Source of the DNA: Glandiceps talaboti
Lineage: Eukaryota > Hemichordata > Enteropneusta > Spengelidae
Direction: 5' to 3'
Assembly (NCBI RefSeq): GCF_964340395.1
Contig: NC_135553.1
Location: 19,055,001 to 19,119,000 of the forward strand
DNA: 64,000 nucleotides
Under the pieces are notes generated by a model, which worked only from the letters and a program-made list of their open reading frames with translations, ran no database searches and was not told where the DNA came from. Shown here in pieces: positions 24,001-33,500 of this stretch (its first letter is position 1; the number at the start of each line of letters is the position of its first letter). Both the position numbers and the translations under genes were made by a program.

Positions 24001-27000
24001 TTAAATAAAAATACAGAGTCCACACTGTGTAAGTGATGTTTGTGTGTTATCTTTACGATGTCTATCTCAACATGAAACCTTGTGATCAGGCTCACTGATC
24101 TTGATAGTTTGTATGATAGCTTGGGCCAACATTTTCTAAAAGAGCTGTAATAACACTTCTTTCCCTGAGTTGATACGACCAATGACATGTGTATAGATTT
24201 TATCAGACGTAAACCAGAGTAAACCTCAACAAGGGCTAAATGAGTTGAGATAGTAGTAAATTATTAATAAATGTATAAACGATCTGATGACATAATTTAT
24301 CATAGTATCAAAAATGTTCAATAAAACCCTACTATGCAATAAACTGTTTTAACAATTCCAGAAAACAACTGTAATGTTATAGAAGGCATGCATTGACATT
24401 TTTAAAAGACTATTATAAGTATTTTCACTTGAGGGAAAGTCTTATAAAACTTATAAAAGATACACTTCTACATGTAATAAAAGATCTATTGAACAAAATA
24501 CCATCCACAAAGCATTGATGTTGCTCAAAATCATATTTGTATAATCCTCCCACCTTTATATAGCATGTTGTCTAATACTGTACCCATGGCAAGATAGTTT
24601 GATACCTGGTTTGAGTTCAGTTAATTGCAAGTGGTGGCTATTAAAGTGTGCTTCAGTAAGTACAATACTGCGGGTGCCTTATAAATATGCGGCATAAACT
24701 GTGCCCAAACACTTAAAAAACTTATCATCAGTACAATCGTACGTGGAATACAACAGACTATGGTTTTTCTGAGCTGTATGAAAAGCAAGTATTGTGCAAA
24801 GTCAGTGCCATTTATAGCATCCCTACACCATGTTTGTAGTTTTACCTCACAAACCTAAAAACAAACAGACCTATTCCAAAAACCAATCACTCTACTCAGC
24901 CATGATGTCAGAAATGACTAAAGAATTTTCCTTTGTCCGCAGATGCTAACTCACTTCTTTCATGTTGTTATACGAGCATGGCTGTTGTTTTAATTTGTTA
25001 TTGCTTGGTTTTATTATTTCACTGCCTATGAATTGTCTATTATTATCCTTATATTTTTAAAAGTTGTTTAATACAGAGAAAAGTCATGTGGAAATCTTCA
25101 GCACTGTGTATGAACGTCTTCCTGAATTTCACCGTTTTACATCAATTATGGAGATGCGGAACATTAGTGCCGAAATGTTTGGAATATACTGGTGTGAGGC
25201 TCACATTTATAAGTGTCTTGACAAATCTAGTACAAAGGAGTGTCAATCAAAGCAGCGACTAAGGATAGTTAGAAAATCATATCCTACACAACCAATGTCA
25301 TGGAAAACTCAAGGTAATTTGAAAACAGTTGAACATTTCAATTTCAACACTGCAAGTTGTTCTCACAGTGAGCCTAGAAGTGTACATGTATTTCTCATGT
25401 TGCTATAAACCTATGTGATGATCATAATTGATTTTCTGTGGCTACACATGCATCTACAGGAAATAGCTAGTAATGTATCTCACTGACATTGAGAATAGTC
25501 TTATTTCTGGGAGTGTTATTGCAATTAATATCCCATTTATGCATAACCAAGTTCAATTTGTGTAATATAGCCTGCATTCAACTTCATTCCAGATGAAACT
25601 ATTATTTCTCTATCAATTTTATATTAAAAGACATCAATAGTTCAATGTAGGATAAAAGTGGGGGGGGGGGGGGGGTTCCAGCCATTTTAGTTCTCATCCT
25701 ACAAAAACAATTTTACTTTTAATGGAATCTGTTCGTACCCCTCAATACAAGTATTTCTAAAACATGTCAAATTAAGAAATGGAAGAACTTTTGCTATTTT
25801 GCTAAAATTGAGTGACATGCCACTGACAACAAAAGAAATACTTTTCCTCACTTTCTACTACTACATACATACTGACTTGAAATTGATTGTGTTGTTTGAA
25901 ACAATTTTCAATTTTGGCCAATTTAGCTAGAGGGGAGGGGATTGTGAGGCCTTAAACTAAAAGAAATGGTGTTTTTTTTATCCTACATTGAACTATTGAT
26001 CCTGCCCTTAATGCAAGTCATATATTGCCCCCCCCCCCTCCCCCCTTTACCTTTGTACAGATTTTTATAAAACACATTATTGTCTACACATATTACAAAA
26101 GCAAGGATGGTTCGAAGCAGGTATCCATGTTCAAAATATAAGGATACACTAATTAGTTTGTGTTCTCCGTTACATCAAAAGCCATTAGATTTGCATCGTC
26201 TTGTGGCAAACTGGAAACAGATGTGAAAGAACAATTGCAAAGTAACAGGGACATTCTGAAGACAGTGGTTTTATCCAGTAAAAGTGCAAACAAAAAGCTG
26301 CATAAAGCTTCAAGAAATGCAAAGACGATTTCAGATACTAATCACCAAATACTGGAGAGTTTAAAGAAGAAAGTAAATGAACTAGTTGAAGGTATGTCGA
26401 TGTGTGCAAATCACAGGGAGCCAAAAAACTGTGTTTAAAGAAACAAACAAACAAATGAAACGCTGTTGACAGGCTTACTGCACAGTATATCAATATTTTA
26501 TGTTCAAACGGGGAAGTACTCACTCGCACTGCTGTTCCAATTGTCAGTCTGTTCCATTTAAGACTATAACGTTGAATTTCATCCCTAGTAGTTTGAGAGT
26601 TAAAGTTCAATACCAAAATCACTTGCATCATCCACAAGACAGATAGACAGACAGACAGACATACATACATACATACATACATACATACATACATACAGAC
26701 AGACAGACAGACAGACATACATACATACATACTGACATACTGACATACATACATACATACATACATACGGACAGACAGACAGACAGGCAGGCAGACAGAC
26801 AGACAGACACACAGACAGACATGCACTTTACCATGTCTACAGCTTGAGCCAACCTATGGTTCAGTTTATATTAGAACTTAGAGTGTTTCCAAGCAACCTC
26901 AAGGGGAGTCTAACTCAAGTGCCCATGACAGCACTAATTGTTACATTATGTTGAGTACCCCATATAATTTTTTATGATTTTATAATGAGATAAAACAATA

Positions 27001-29212
27001 ACATTCCTGTACAATTCCTATCTGCCTAGTATCCTTGAGACAAATCTAACAAAGAAAGACAAGCTTTCAGGAAAATGGTGTCCGAGACACATCACTAGTA
27101 AGCATTTTCCCAAAGTGTTTATCCCTCAATCTTGAACGAAATCTCAGTACCATTTCAACTATTCAACCGTGACCTTTACTGACAAATTCCATATTTCACA
27201 ATTTTTGTTTTGTTTTACTTTCAGTATTACAATATTTGCTCTATGTCTACGTTGTTCACTATGGAAAGCTTGTCATCGCACTCACAGCAACTTTTACTTT
27301 TATGGTATTCTTTTATATATGTAAATGGCTGATAAAGAAATATAAAGAACGGCAAAAAGAACGGAAAAACCGGGAGCATCTTGAATTAATGAACAAAATT
27401 GCTGATTTGGGTTTAACATACCATCACCAATGTGAGTAGTTTTTTTATGACTTAAAAGTATTTGCTGTCTTGAAATAAGTATATAATAAATTTCCTTGTT
27501 ATATATTCTACAACATAAATTATATTATTATATGTCAGGTATATTGGACCACCCCGTTATGCATTGTTTTCAATGGAGAAAGTGATGATGACATGGCAGT
27601 CCGAATATTCCAAAACTGACTGAAATCACCCAGAACTCTTTTTTCATATTGACTGAAATCAACCTGGAACTATTTTGACATGCAGAAACGAAATCAACAT
27701 TCTGTGCATGAAAATCAACATTTATTTGTGAGAAATACAAGTTAATAAATGGAAATTCTGCTGTAAAACACACTCGTGCTACTAAAATGGCATCGGAATA
27801 CTACTTTGCAACAATGTCAGTTCGTATAAACTTTGTAATTGTCGTCAATGCTGGGGTCATCACACTCTGCAACAGTTCACGCTGTTTGCAGCACATGATT
27901 TTGGAAGAATGGCAAGCTTTTCAAAATAACTGATCCCACCGTGAACACGTCACTTGACATACAACATCACACAATAGATTTTGATGGCAGCACTGCTATT
28001 TTGTACACGTAACATATATAATATGAGAACCCAGCATTCTGAAGTTATCCTGAACACAATAATGGTGACCAAAATGATTGACATGTGACTTTGTTTTGAA
28101 CATTATGCAAATGAGTTGACCACGCAACAATGTGTTCAAATACAGTAATCCAATGCTATTTGTAAGATCTTGTAAAATCACAGTTCTAGTACAGAATTCA
28201 GTTGTATTGATGTATAAAGTTCCCGACATGAAATTCCTTGCATGAAAATGAATTCCCAGGTGACATATAATAAAAGTAGTATAGCCTTGATATCAGATTA
28301 TAGGCCCTCAGTGCAAGGATTCGGTCAGCAGGACCAGTAACGTCGTGTGGTTCATATCCTTGCACCTCAGGCATATAACCCAATATCAAGGCAGTAATAT
28401 TTGGTTCCAGTTACCCGACCCTAAACTTTTTTTTACGCATTCGAGAAAAAATTAATATAATAGCAAAAATTGTGAAGTCTTACGAGAAATAGTGGATGCG
28501 GAAACTGACATTCTAAAACTGTTCTTCCAATCTGTAGTGGCTTTACATCTGAAAAGGAAGAATTAAACAACACAGAGACCATTTGGGAAACATTGGAAAA
28601 CCTGAACTAGACTCCCACACCGAAAATACCTACCTACCCCACCTTCTAAAATTGAGCAGTACCGGAACCGGAACCATACAATTTTTTTATTAGGCCTTAA
28701 TAGTAATGGCCTTATACTAAGTATACATATTTATTCTTGATTATTTCTATATCATTCTCTCCATAGATAAGAAATACCAATATGACATATTTGTTTCATC
28801 ATCTCCAAAAGATGATGATTTTGTCATAGACAAACTGTTACATAGACTAGAAGAGGTCTGGAGATTTCAAGCCTACTACAATGATCGCGACATGAAAGGA
28901 GGAATCAGTCCACTCACAAACATTTCAAGAGGGATATTCAACAGCAGGAAGACTCTTATTGTTTTGTCTCAAAACTTCATCGAAAGTAGTTGGAAGGCAT
29001 ATGAGTTAGGTTTGGCTTTTAATCGTAAATTTGAAGAAAACAGAGATAGTATGATTATACTGAAATTAACTGATTTGGTAGAAATACCGATTGAGTTTGA
29101 AACCTCCCTGGTAGGGGACAATTATGTCGACTTCAGCAAGGGGGAGACAACTAAATGTTGGAATAAATTGAGGGCAGCGGTTAACAAAGGGAAAAGAAAA
29201 AATAATAACTAA
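18804..29212 (+). CDS. Ig / coiled-coil / transmembrane / TIR receptor (8-exon model)
   Basis: Coding exons: 18804-18951, 19588-19790, 20308-20530, 23139-23269, 25064-25313, 26182-26391, 27225-27431, 28767-29212. All borders have AG/GT and all phases agree (1,0,1,0,1,1,1), giving 605 residues. In order there is a weak signal-like start, Ig-like domain 1 (about 55-190; DDFGHYSF replaces the usual DxGxYxC, so its strand-F Cys is missing), and Ig-like domain 2 (about 193-300; Cys in KECQ, Trp in FSWTKN, Cys in GIYWCEA). A heptad-rich stretch (about 322-388), a transmembrane helix (about 404-421), a basic juxtamembrane stretch and a TIR domain (461-600) follow. Known relatives signal through MyD88-type adaptors. 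The ectodomain is IL-1R-like but the TIR looks TLR-like. The start is the weakest part: an in-frame stop precedes it at 18774, and a further 5' exon could exist. Confidence 0.8.
19922..19962. repeat. (GATG)n microsatellite
   Basis: Short tetranucleotide run in intron 2 of the TIR receptor. Confidence 0.9.
20588..21172 (+). repeat. Long (TATG)n array, first of two in the same intron
   Basis: About 580 bp of TATG with TG, CATG and ACGT interruptions, starting 58 bp after the exon 3 donor of the TIR receptor. The long frames on both strands come from the repeat and are not genes. Confidence 0.97.
21173..21252. repeat. Foldback unit directly after the (TATG)n array
   Basis: 'ataaatgccgtcc' and 'taaatacacgcc' pair with 'ggcgtgtattgcc' and 'aggatggcatttat' on the right, giving an imperfect hairpin of about 30 bp per arm. 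It looks like a small MITE whose edge abuts the microsatellite. Confidence 0.65.
22335..22655 (+). repeat. Second (TATG)n array
   Basis: About 320 bp in the same orientation as the array at 20588-21172 and in the same intron. Single-base breaks (ATTGTATG) punctuate it. Confidence 0.97.
23318..23402. repeat. GC-richer foldback element
   Basis: 'gtaagatacgccgtg' pairs with 'cacggtgtatcttatg', with a GC-rich middle (GGGGGCGTCCTCGGCG). It starts 'tctgtaag', like the end of the palindrome at 42183-42241, so they may be one family. Confidence 0.5.
23756..24113. mobile_element. Foldback element with arms of about 130 bp
   Basis: The left arm (from 'aactatcaagatgagtgagc' through 'agtaactgcatga') and the right arm ('tatgcagttactg' to 'ctgatcttgatagtt') are near-perfect reverse complements around a centre of about 95 bp. 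It lies in intron 4 of the TIR receptor. Confidence 0.85.
24240..24720 (-). repeat. Dispersed repeat family C, copy 1
   Basis: The minus strand of 24290-24430 matches the plus strand of 58270-58410 (shared 'cttctataacattaca', 'gttaaaacagtt', 'gtcatcagatcg'). An adjacent segment at 24610-24720 ('ggctattaaagtgtgcttca') matches 58470-58560 directly. Class unknown. Confidence 0.6.
25064..25313 (+). CDS. TIR receptor exon 5: C-terminal half of Ig domain 2
   Basis: Encodes LFNTEKSHVEIFSTVYERLP to ..SAEMFGIYWCEAH and a Cys-containing linker. Two acceptors are possible, at 25063 (AAAG before TTG) and 25076 (ACAG). Only the first keeps the reading frame from exon 4 (which ends in phase 0), so it is preferred. 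Use of the second would shift frame and give a truncated protein. Confidence 0.75.
25662..26046. other. Intron 5 segment with poly-G and poly-C runs
   Basis: A G run at about 25662-25675 and a C run at about 26030-26046 bracket a segment in which 'cattgaactattgatcctgc' is the near complement of 'catcaatagttcaatgtag' (about 25632). The whole is a foldback of about 390 bp with G/C tracts near its inner ends. Confidence 0.55.
26182..26391 (+). CDS. TIR receptor exon 6: extracellular coiled-coil stalk
   Basis: A separate 210-base phase 1-1 exon encoding about 70 residues rich in Leu/Val and charged residues with heptad spacing (LETDVKEQLQSNRDILK, then KKLHKAS, HQILESLKKKVNELVE). By its position between the Ig domains and the membrane helix it lies outside the cell. 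A symmetrical phase 1-1 exon can be skipped without breaking frame, so a stalk-less isoform is possible (inference). Confidence 0.75.
26637..26821. repeat. Compound (CAGA)n/(CATA)n microsatellite
   Basis: Alternating blocks of CAGA and CATA with CTGA interruptions, in intron 6 of the TIR receptor. Overlapping frames are artefacts. Confidence 0.95.
27225..27431 (+). CDS. TIR receptor exon 7: transmembrane helix and juxtamembrane
   Basis: Encodes a hydrophobic run (KLVIALTATFTFMVFFYICK) followed at once by a dense basic stretch (WLIKKYKERQKERKNRE), the positive-inside signature of a type I membrane protein. Phase 1-1 exon. Confidence 0.85.
28397..28700. mobile_element. MITE family B (AGGCCTAAT ends), copy 1
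   Basis: Left part 'ttggttccagttacccgacc' and right part 'ggaaccatacaattttttta' followed by 'ttaggcct' are inverted-end sequences. The body ('gaaatagtggatgcggaaac') matches the complete copy at 48126-48494. It ends about 65 bp before the TIR exon of the receptor gene. Confidence 0.75.
28767..29212 (+). CDS. TIR receptor exon 8: complete TIR domain and stop
   Basis: Box 1 is YDIFVSSSPKDDDFV; box 2 region is NDRDMKGGISPLTNI; the central NSRKTLIVLSQNF, SSWKAYELGLAF and ENRDSMIILKL are very like Toll-like receptor TIRs. Box 3 has TTKCWNKLRAAV, with Cys in place of the usual Phe of the FW pair. The BB-loop Pro of RDxxPG is Gly here (RDMKGG). The domain is full length (about 140 residues) in one exon, followed by a short basic tail and TAA. 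Confidence 0.9.
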
Positions 29213-29559
29213 AGATAGAAGTCCTTTGATAAAAGAGATCTTGGAAGTTTGTTTGATATATTGAATATTTCTTTGGATTTATTCATAAAAAAAAAATGTC
29301 CAACTTTTTAAGTAGTATACCACTATAAAATTGAGATGTTCTCTAATACTTACATTATACAATTTTTGTAAGAGAGTTTAGAACAGACAATAGACAATTA
29401 TATTTTGACATAAATGAAATTTCCTTCTCCTAGATTTCTATTTCAAATTTTAATATGATTATTCATCAAATATTTTGTAGGTTTGTAGAGAGGCCGATGG
29501 GCAGTCAACAGATTTTTAGGTTTTTTGTGAACATTCATTCTCACTACAAATTTAAGCCA
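29213..29559 (+). other. 3' flank of the TIR receptor
   Basis: AT-rich 3' UTR and spacer. An A-tract after 'ttattcataaa' is at 29283-29297; no canonical AATAAA is visible close to the stop codon. Confidence 0.35.
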
Positions 29560-29995
29560 ATATCTAATGTTGGTTTTTATATAGCACTTTCTCACTTTGT
29601 GCTCAAAGCACTTTTACAATTATTACCCCTGGCACGAATCTATAGCGGCACAACAGCCCTTTATACTTTTAATCTCAACTCCCTGGAGAGCATACAATCC
29701 ATTGCAGCCTTTATAAGCACATAGGATTAAAGAATTCACATTGCAACCTATATCCTACCAGGTACCCAATTATACAGCTGGGATGACTGAGGCACACAGT
29801 CGTGGTTCAAACCTTGTTCTCTTATACTTACATTGTACATTTTAAGAGACTTTAGAACAGACAATAGTAAATCATATTTTGACATGTCATGCCCAAGGAC
29901 TTTAGCCACTCAGAAACAAATGGCAGTGATGGGGCTTGAACCTGCAACCTGCAGATTCCAAGCCAGCCACTCTAACCAATCACCCATCATGACTC
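29560..29995 (-). repeat. tRNA-headed SINE, minus orientation
   Basis: Read on the minus strand, TGGTTAGAGTGGCTGG (A box) and GCAGGTTCAAGCCCC (B box) form a tRNA-like head at about 29990-29930. The tail (about 29620-29575) ends in 'aaagtgctatataaaaacc', a typical LINE-derived SINE 3' end. It lies between the convergent TIR-receptor and ENGase genes. Confidence 0.65.
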
Positions 29996-30537
29996 CATTG
30001 TATTTTTCTCACCTCTTATGAAAAATAATCAAGATGACAAATCTCATATTCAGTCGTACTTTTCTTTATTTTTAAAGATTACTCTGTGTACATAAATGAA
30101 GAAGATATAAGCGTTAAACTAGGTATTTCACTAAATCTAAATCAACATTCACAGTTTCCAAAAATCTTTAGGTTTCAGAGCTACACATACATTTGTAAAC
30201 TGAACAATACAACATTTTCTTGCAATTCTGACGTGTCACTCTGTGTCAACACAACCAACAGCATTTCCTACTTTTATCAGACCAACATCTCTAAGACTGC
30301 TTATAATTGTCAGCAGTGATTTTAGCATCCTTTGATGTACTCTATTTGTAGCAAAATGTTGGATGATTCAGTTGATGAGCTGCCAGTCTGTCTGTATCAC
30401 TGAAAATCTATAATTTTTATAACACAGAGTACAACTATACTAATCTTGACTAAAACGCTTCCATTTTATATTTTCTTGTCTTCGTGATTTTGTTTAAATC
30501 AACATCAAGTCGAGCTCCATCACGGAAATGATACTTT
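29996..30537. other. Spacer between convergent genes; possible extra exon
   Basis: A 240-base open frame on + (30078-30319) follows an AG and encodes an 80-residue Cys/Asn-rich stretch with several N-glycosylation sequons (NNTT, NTTNS, TNIS). No family is recognised. TTTATT at about 30065 would be an AATAAA for the minus-strand ENGase gene, which would put its 3' UTR across this spacer. Confidence 0.3.
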
Positions 30538-33500
30538 TTAATATGAATACTCCATTTTCACTTCAGTACACGAATCAAGAATGCTTCTCAACCCAGAATA
30601 CATGACAGGCTGCACTAGAAACTTGACTGATTGCATTCTTTCTGATTGGTTGTAAGGCACTGACAAGTCACACACTCTGTACATATTCACAAAGGCTGAA
30701 CCAATGAAAACTCTCGTTGAGCTGTCAATCTTCTTGTTGCTATGGGGATCTCTTACCAGACCAACACAATAGACATCAAAATGAGATGCAATGGATGGTG
30801 GATATGTCCAGGTCAGTGTTGCACTCAACAAAATTGTGTCTCGTTCATCCATTTTGGTTTTCCAGTGTTCCTGGGATATTTTAAGGTCTGATATTTGCAA
30901 TGAGTTTTCCTTAATGGATTCTGGATTAAGAATCTGTAAGTAAGAAGCCTTATAATGATGGAATTCTATTGTGTAAACCTGATATCCTGGTTCATCATAT
31001 AATCTGAGCGAATATAAATAAGTGTATACATTATTCCCCAATATTCGTCTTCGTTCGGCCTAGGAAAATGCAAAAATGTTCACCTATAATACCATGATTA
31101 TCATTATGATGGAATACACTCAAGGTGCATTGTTCTTGTATATGTTATTTGATTGAGAAGGTTAGACAAGTATGCTTGCCCTGGCATGATGCAAGTTGTG
31201 CTTCACGGTCATCACGTTTTTTTTCCATATAAACAACAAATGAGCAAATTGAGCAAATGCTCGAGTCCTGGATGTTAACCAAAATGCAAATTGTTGGTAA
31301 CTTGGGTTATAATGTTTATCGTCTTTATCAAAGTATATGTTATTCAACTGATGATAGACTCCAGAACTGTTGCCTCATACCCTTGGTTCCACTTGACTTG
31401 CCCATGATAAAAATGTCACCCTTTCATGTAATCAGTTTTGTAAGCTCTGAAACCTATTATAAATTTAAAATGTGTCGATTTTCCAGAGTTTGATCATTTT
31501 TAGCATAGACCACACTTTTTATTTTACAATTTTAATTCTTCAGTTCTGATTAGATTACGGTTTCTATAATCTTGTGTTTCACTGTTGGAGGCAACGACAT
31601 GCAGGATAAAAAATTTGATACAAGATATTTGTACACTTTACCTGAATTTGACCAAGCATCAACATAGAGGTTGATAAATCAGTTGATTGGTGTTGTAGGT
31701 TTGGGTACATGCACATACCAATCTCTTCAATATGTTCATGGCTTTCAAATTCTGATGATGGTATTAAGAAGAACCTGTAAAATAAAGCAGATATCATGCT
31801 TAAATAGGCAAAGACAAAAATAATATATGCATTTCCAATCACATGACTTCAGAATATGCGGACCATTTGTGGACCAAACCTTTGGAACTCAATTCCTGGA
31901 GAACTAAAGCAGATCGCTGATGTTGAACTTTTTAAATGTGAACTTAAATACATCTGTTTATTAAACAATATTATAAACTGTATTGATGTATTACTATGTG
32001 TCTTTTACGAAATTGTCATTTTTAATAGCCTTTTTGTAATTATTGTAACCAGTTTGTTGTTTTTATCTCTATTTGTTTGATTGTTTTACCATGCTTTTAA
32101 ATCTATTGTATGTACAGCGCTTTCGAATATTATTCTTTAATGAATAGAGAAGGCGCTTTAGAAATTAAATAAAATAATACAGTAGATAGGTCGGAATTTA
32201 ATTTTTTTTTCCAACTTTTGTTGTATAGAAATTGCTTCAACTCACAGACAATACTGCTTGGTAACAATATTTCTGTAATAGTTTGATGATGTGTATTAAC
32301 AGTAAATGAAGACAATTATAAAGTAGATAAACACAATATGCACACTGTATTGTATAAATTCAGCTAACATTTGTTGAAAGATTTGATTTGTCTGGAATTG
32401 GATTTTAAAAAAGAATTAACCAACAATAGTTTGGCAAGAAAGTTTACATGGAAATAGCAGTAACGTTTCACCATTTTACTTTTTTTGAAAGTAAAAAAAT
32501 GTTTAGGTTCAGCGTCTTAAATTAGGTCAGTCAGGGTACTGGAAACTGTTTTTATTTGGCCTTAGTTATTATGACACTTATACCTGCTTTCTAACTAGTA
32601 AAAAAATTGGTCTCTCTTTATTTCCCTGAAAAAAGACAAAACAAAAACCCCACAAAAAAAACATTGGTCTCTCATTCAACCAACCAAGGTACTTAATAAA
32701 TAATGTGAGACGTACGTGGTGATGTACAAGTCATATTATTTCAACTCTCAAAACTCTTTCAGCTTATAATTAACTGCAATCAACAGTACATGTCGATCAC
32801 TTCTACATTTCACCACTAGAGGGGGTATTTTCCTCTGATCCCAGTACTGATTTTGATATTCATAATAAAAGTTTCAAATTTCAAGTGGACCATCTTGACA
32901 CTTTTTGTGTCTAAGCTCTTGCAGAGAATTTTCATTAATGATTGAATTGAATCAAGATGAACTTTATTTCACCAGAAATTGTGAAGAAGTATTACGCTAC
33001 AAATAAGTGAAAGTAACACAAAGAAAGAAAAAAAGGGGGAGAAAAATCATAATTCTGGGGACCATGGAAATAGTTCTCTGAAAATAAGGTTGTCGGTGGC
33101 CGAGTGGTTAAACCACTTGCCTCTTCCCACTGTGGTTCAGGGTTTGATTAAATTTACCACACTGTAAGTAAGAAGAGTGTCGTTCAGTTTGACTTTACCG
33201 AACAACGTAGGTATTCCCCTGGTACTCTGGTTTCCTCCTGCACTAACACTGAACCTAAGGAGCCTGTAAATGGGACTAGCTCCTGTTGGTTATCCTGGAA
33301 ATAGATAAATCAATACATAATCACTGTTCATTTTACCAGGATGAAATCTCAAACAAATTGATGTTCTCACCTTGATCTCCATTTTGTGTCATTATACTTA
33401 ACTGCCTGGACACCACTACATGCTGTATGTAACATACTGTGACTTTCACCAGTCAATGCCGAATACACTATACAGCTGGGTGCCAAACTATCTAGGCCAG

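Noticed and set aside
25077-25313. Start of TIR receptor exon 5 at the stronger-looking ACAG acceptor
   Set aside because: It breaks the reading frame from exon 4; the AAAG acceptor 13 bases upstream keeps the frame and completes the Ig fold.
31856-32080. Small host gene ending in a hydrophobic helix
   Set aside because: The N-terminal CGPNLWNSIPGEL marks the end of a LINE reverse transcriptase; the hydrophobic part is translated 3' UTR.
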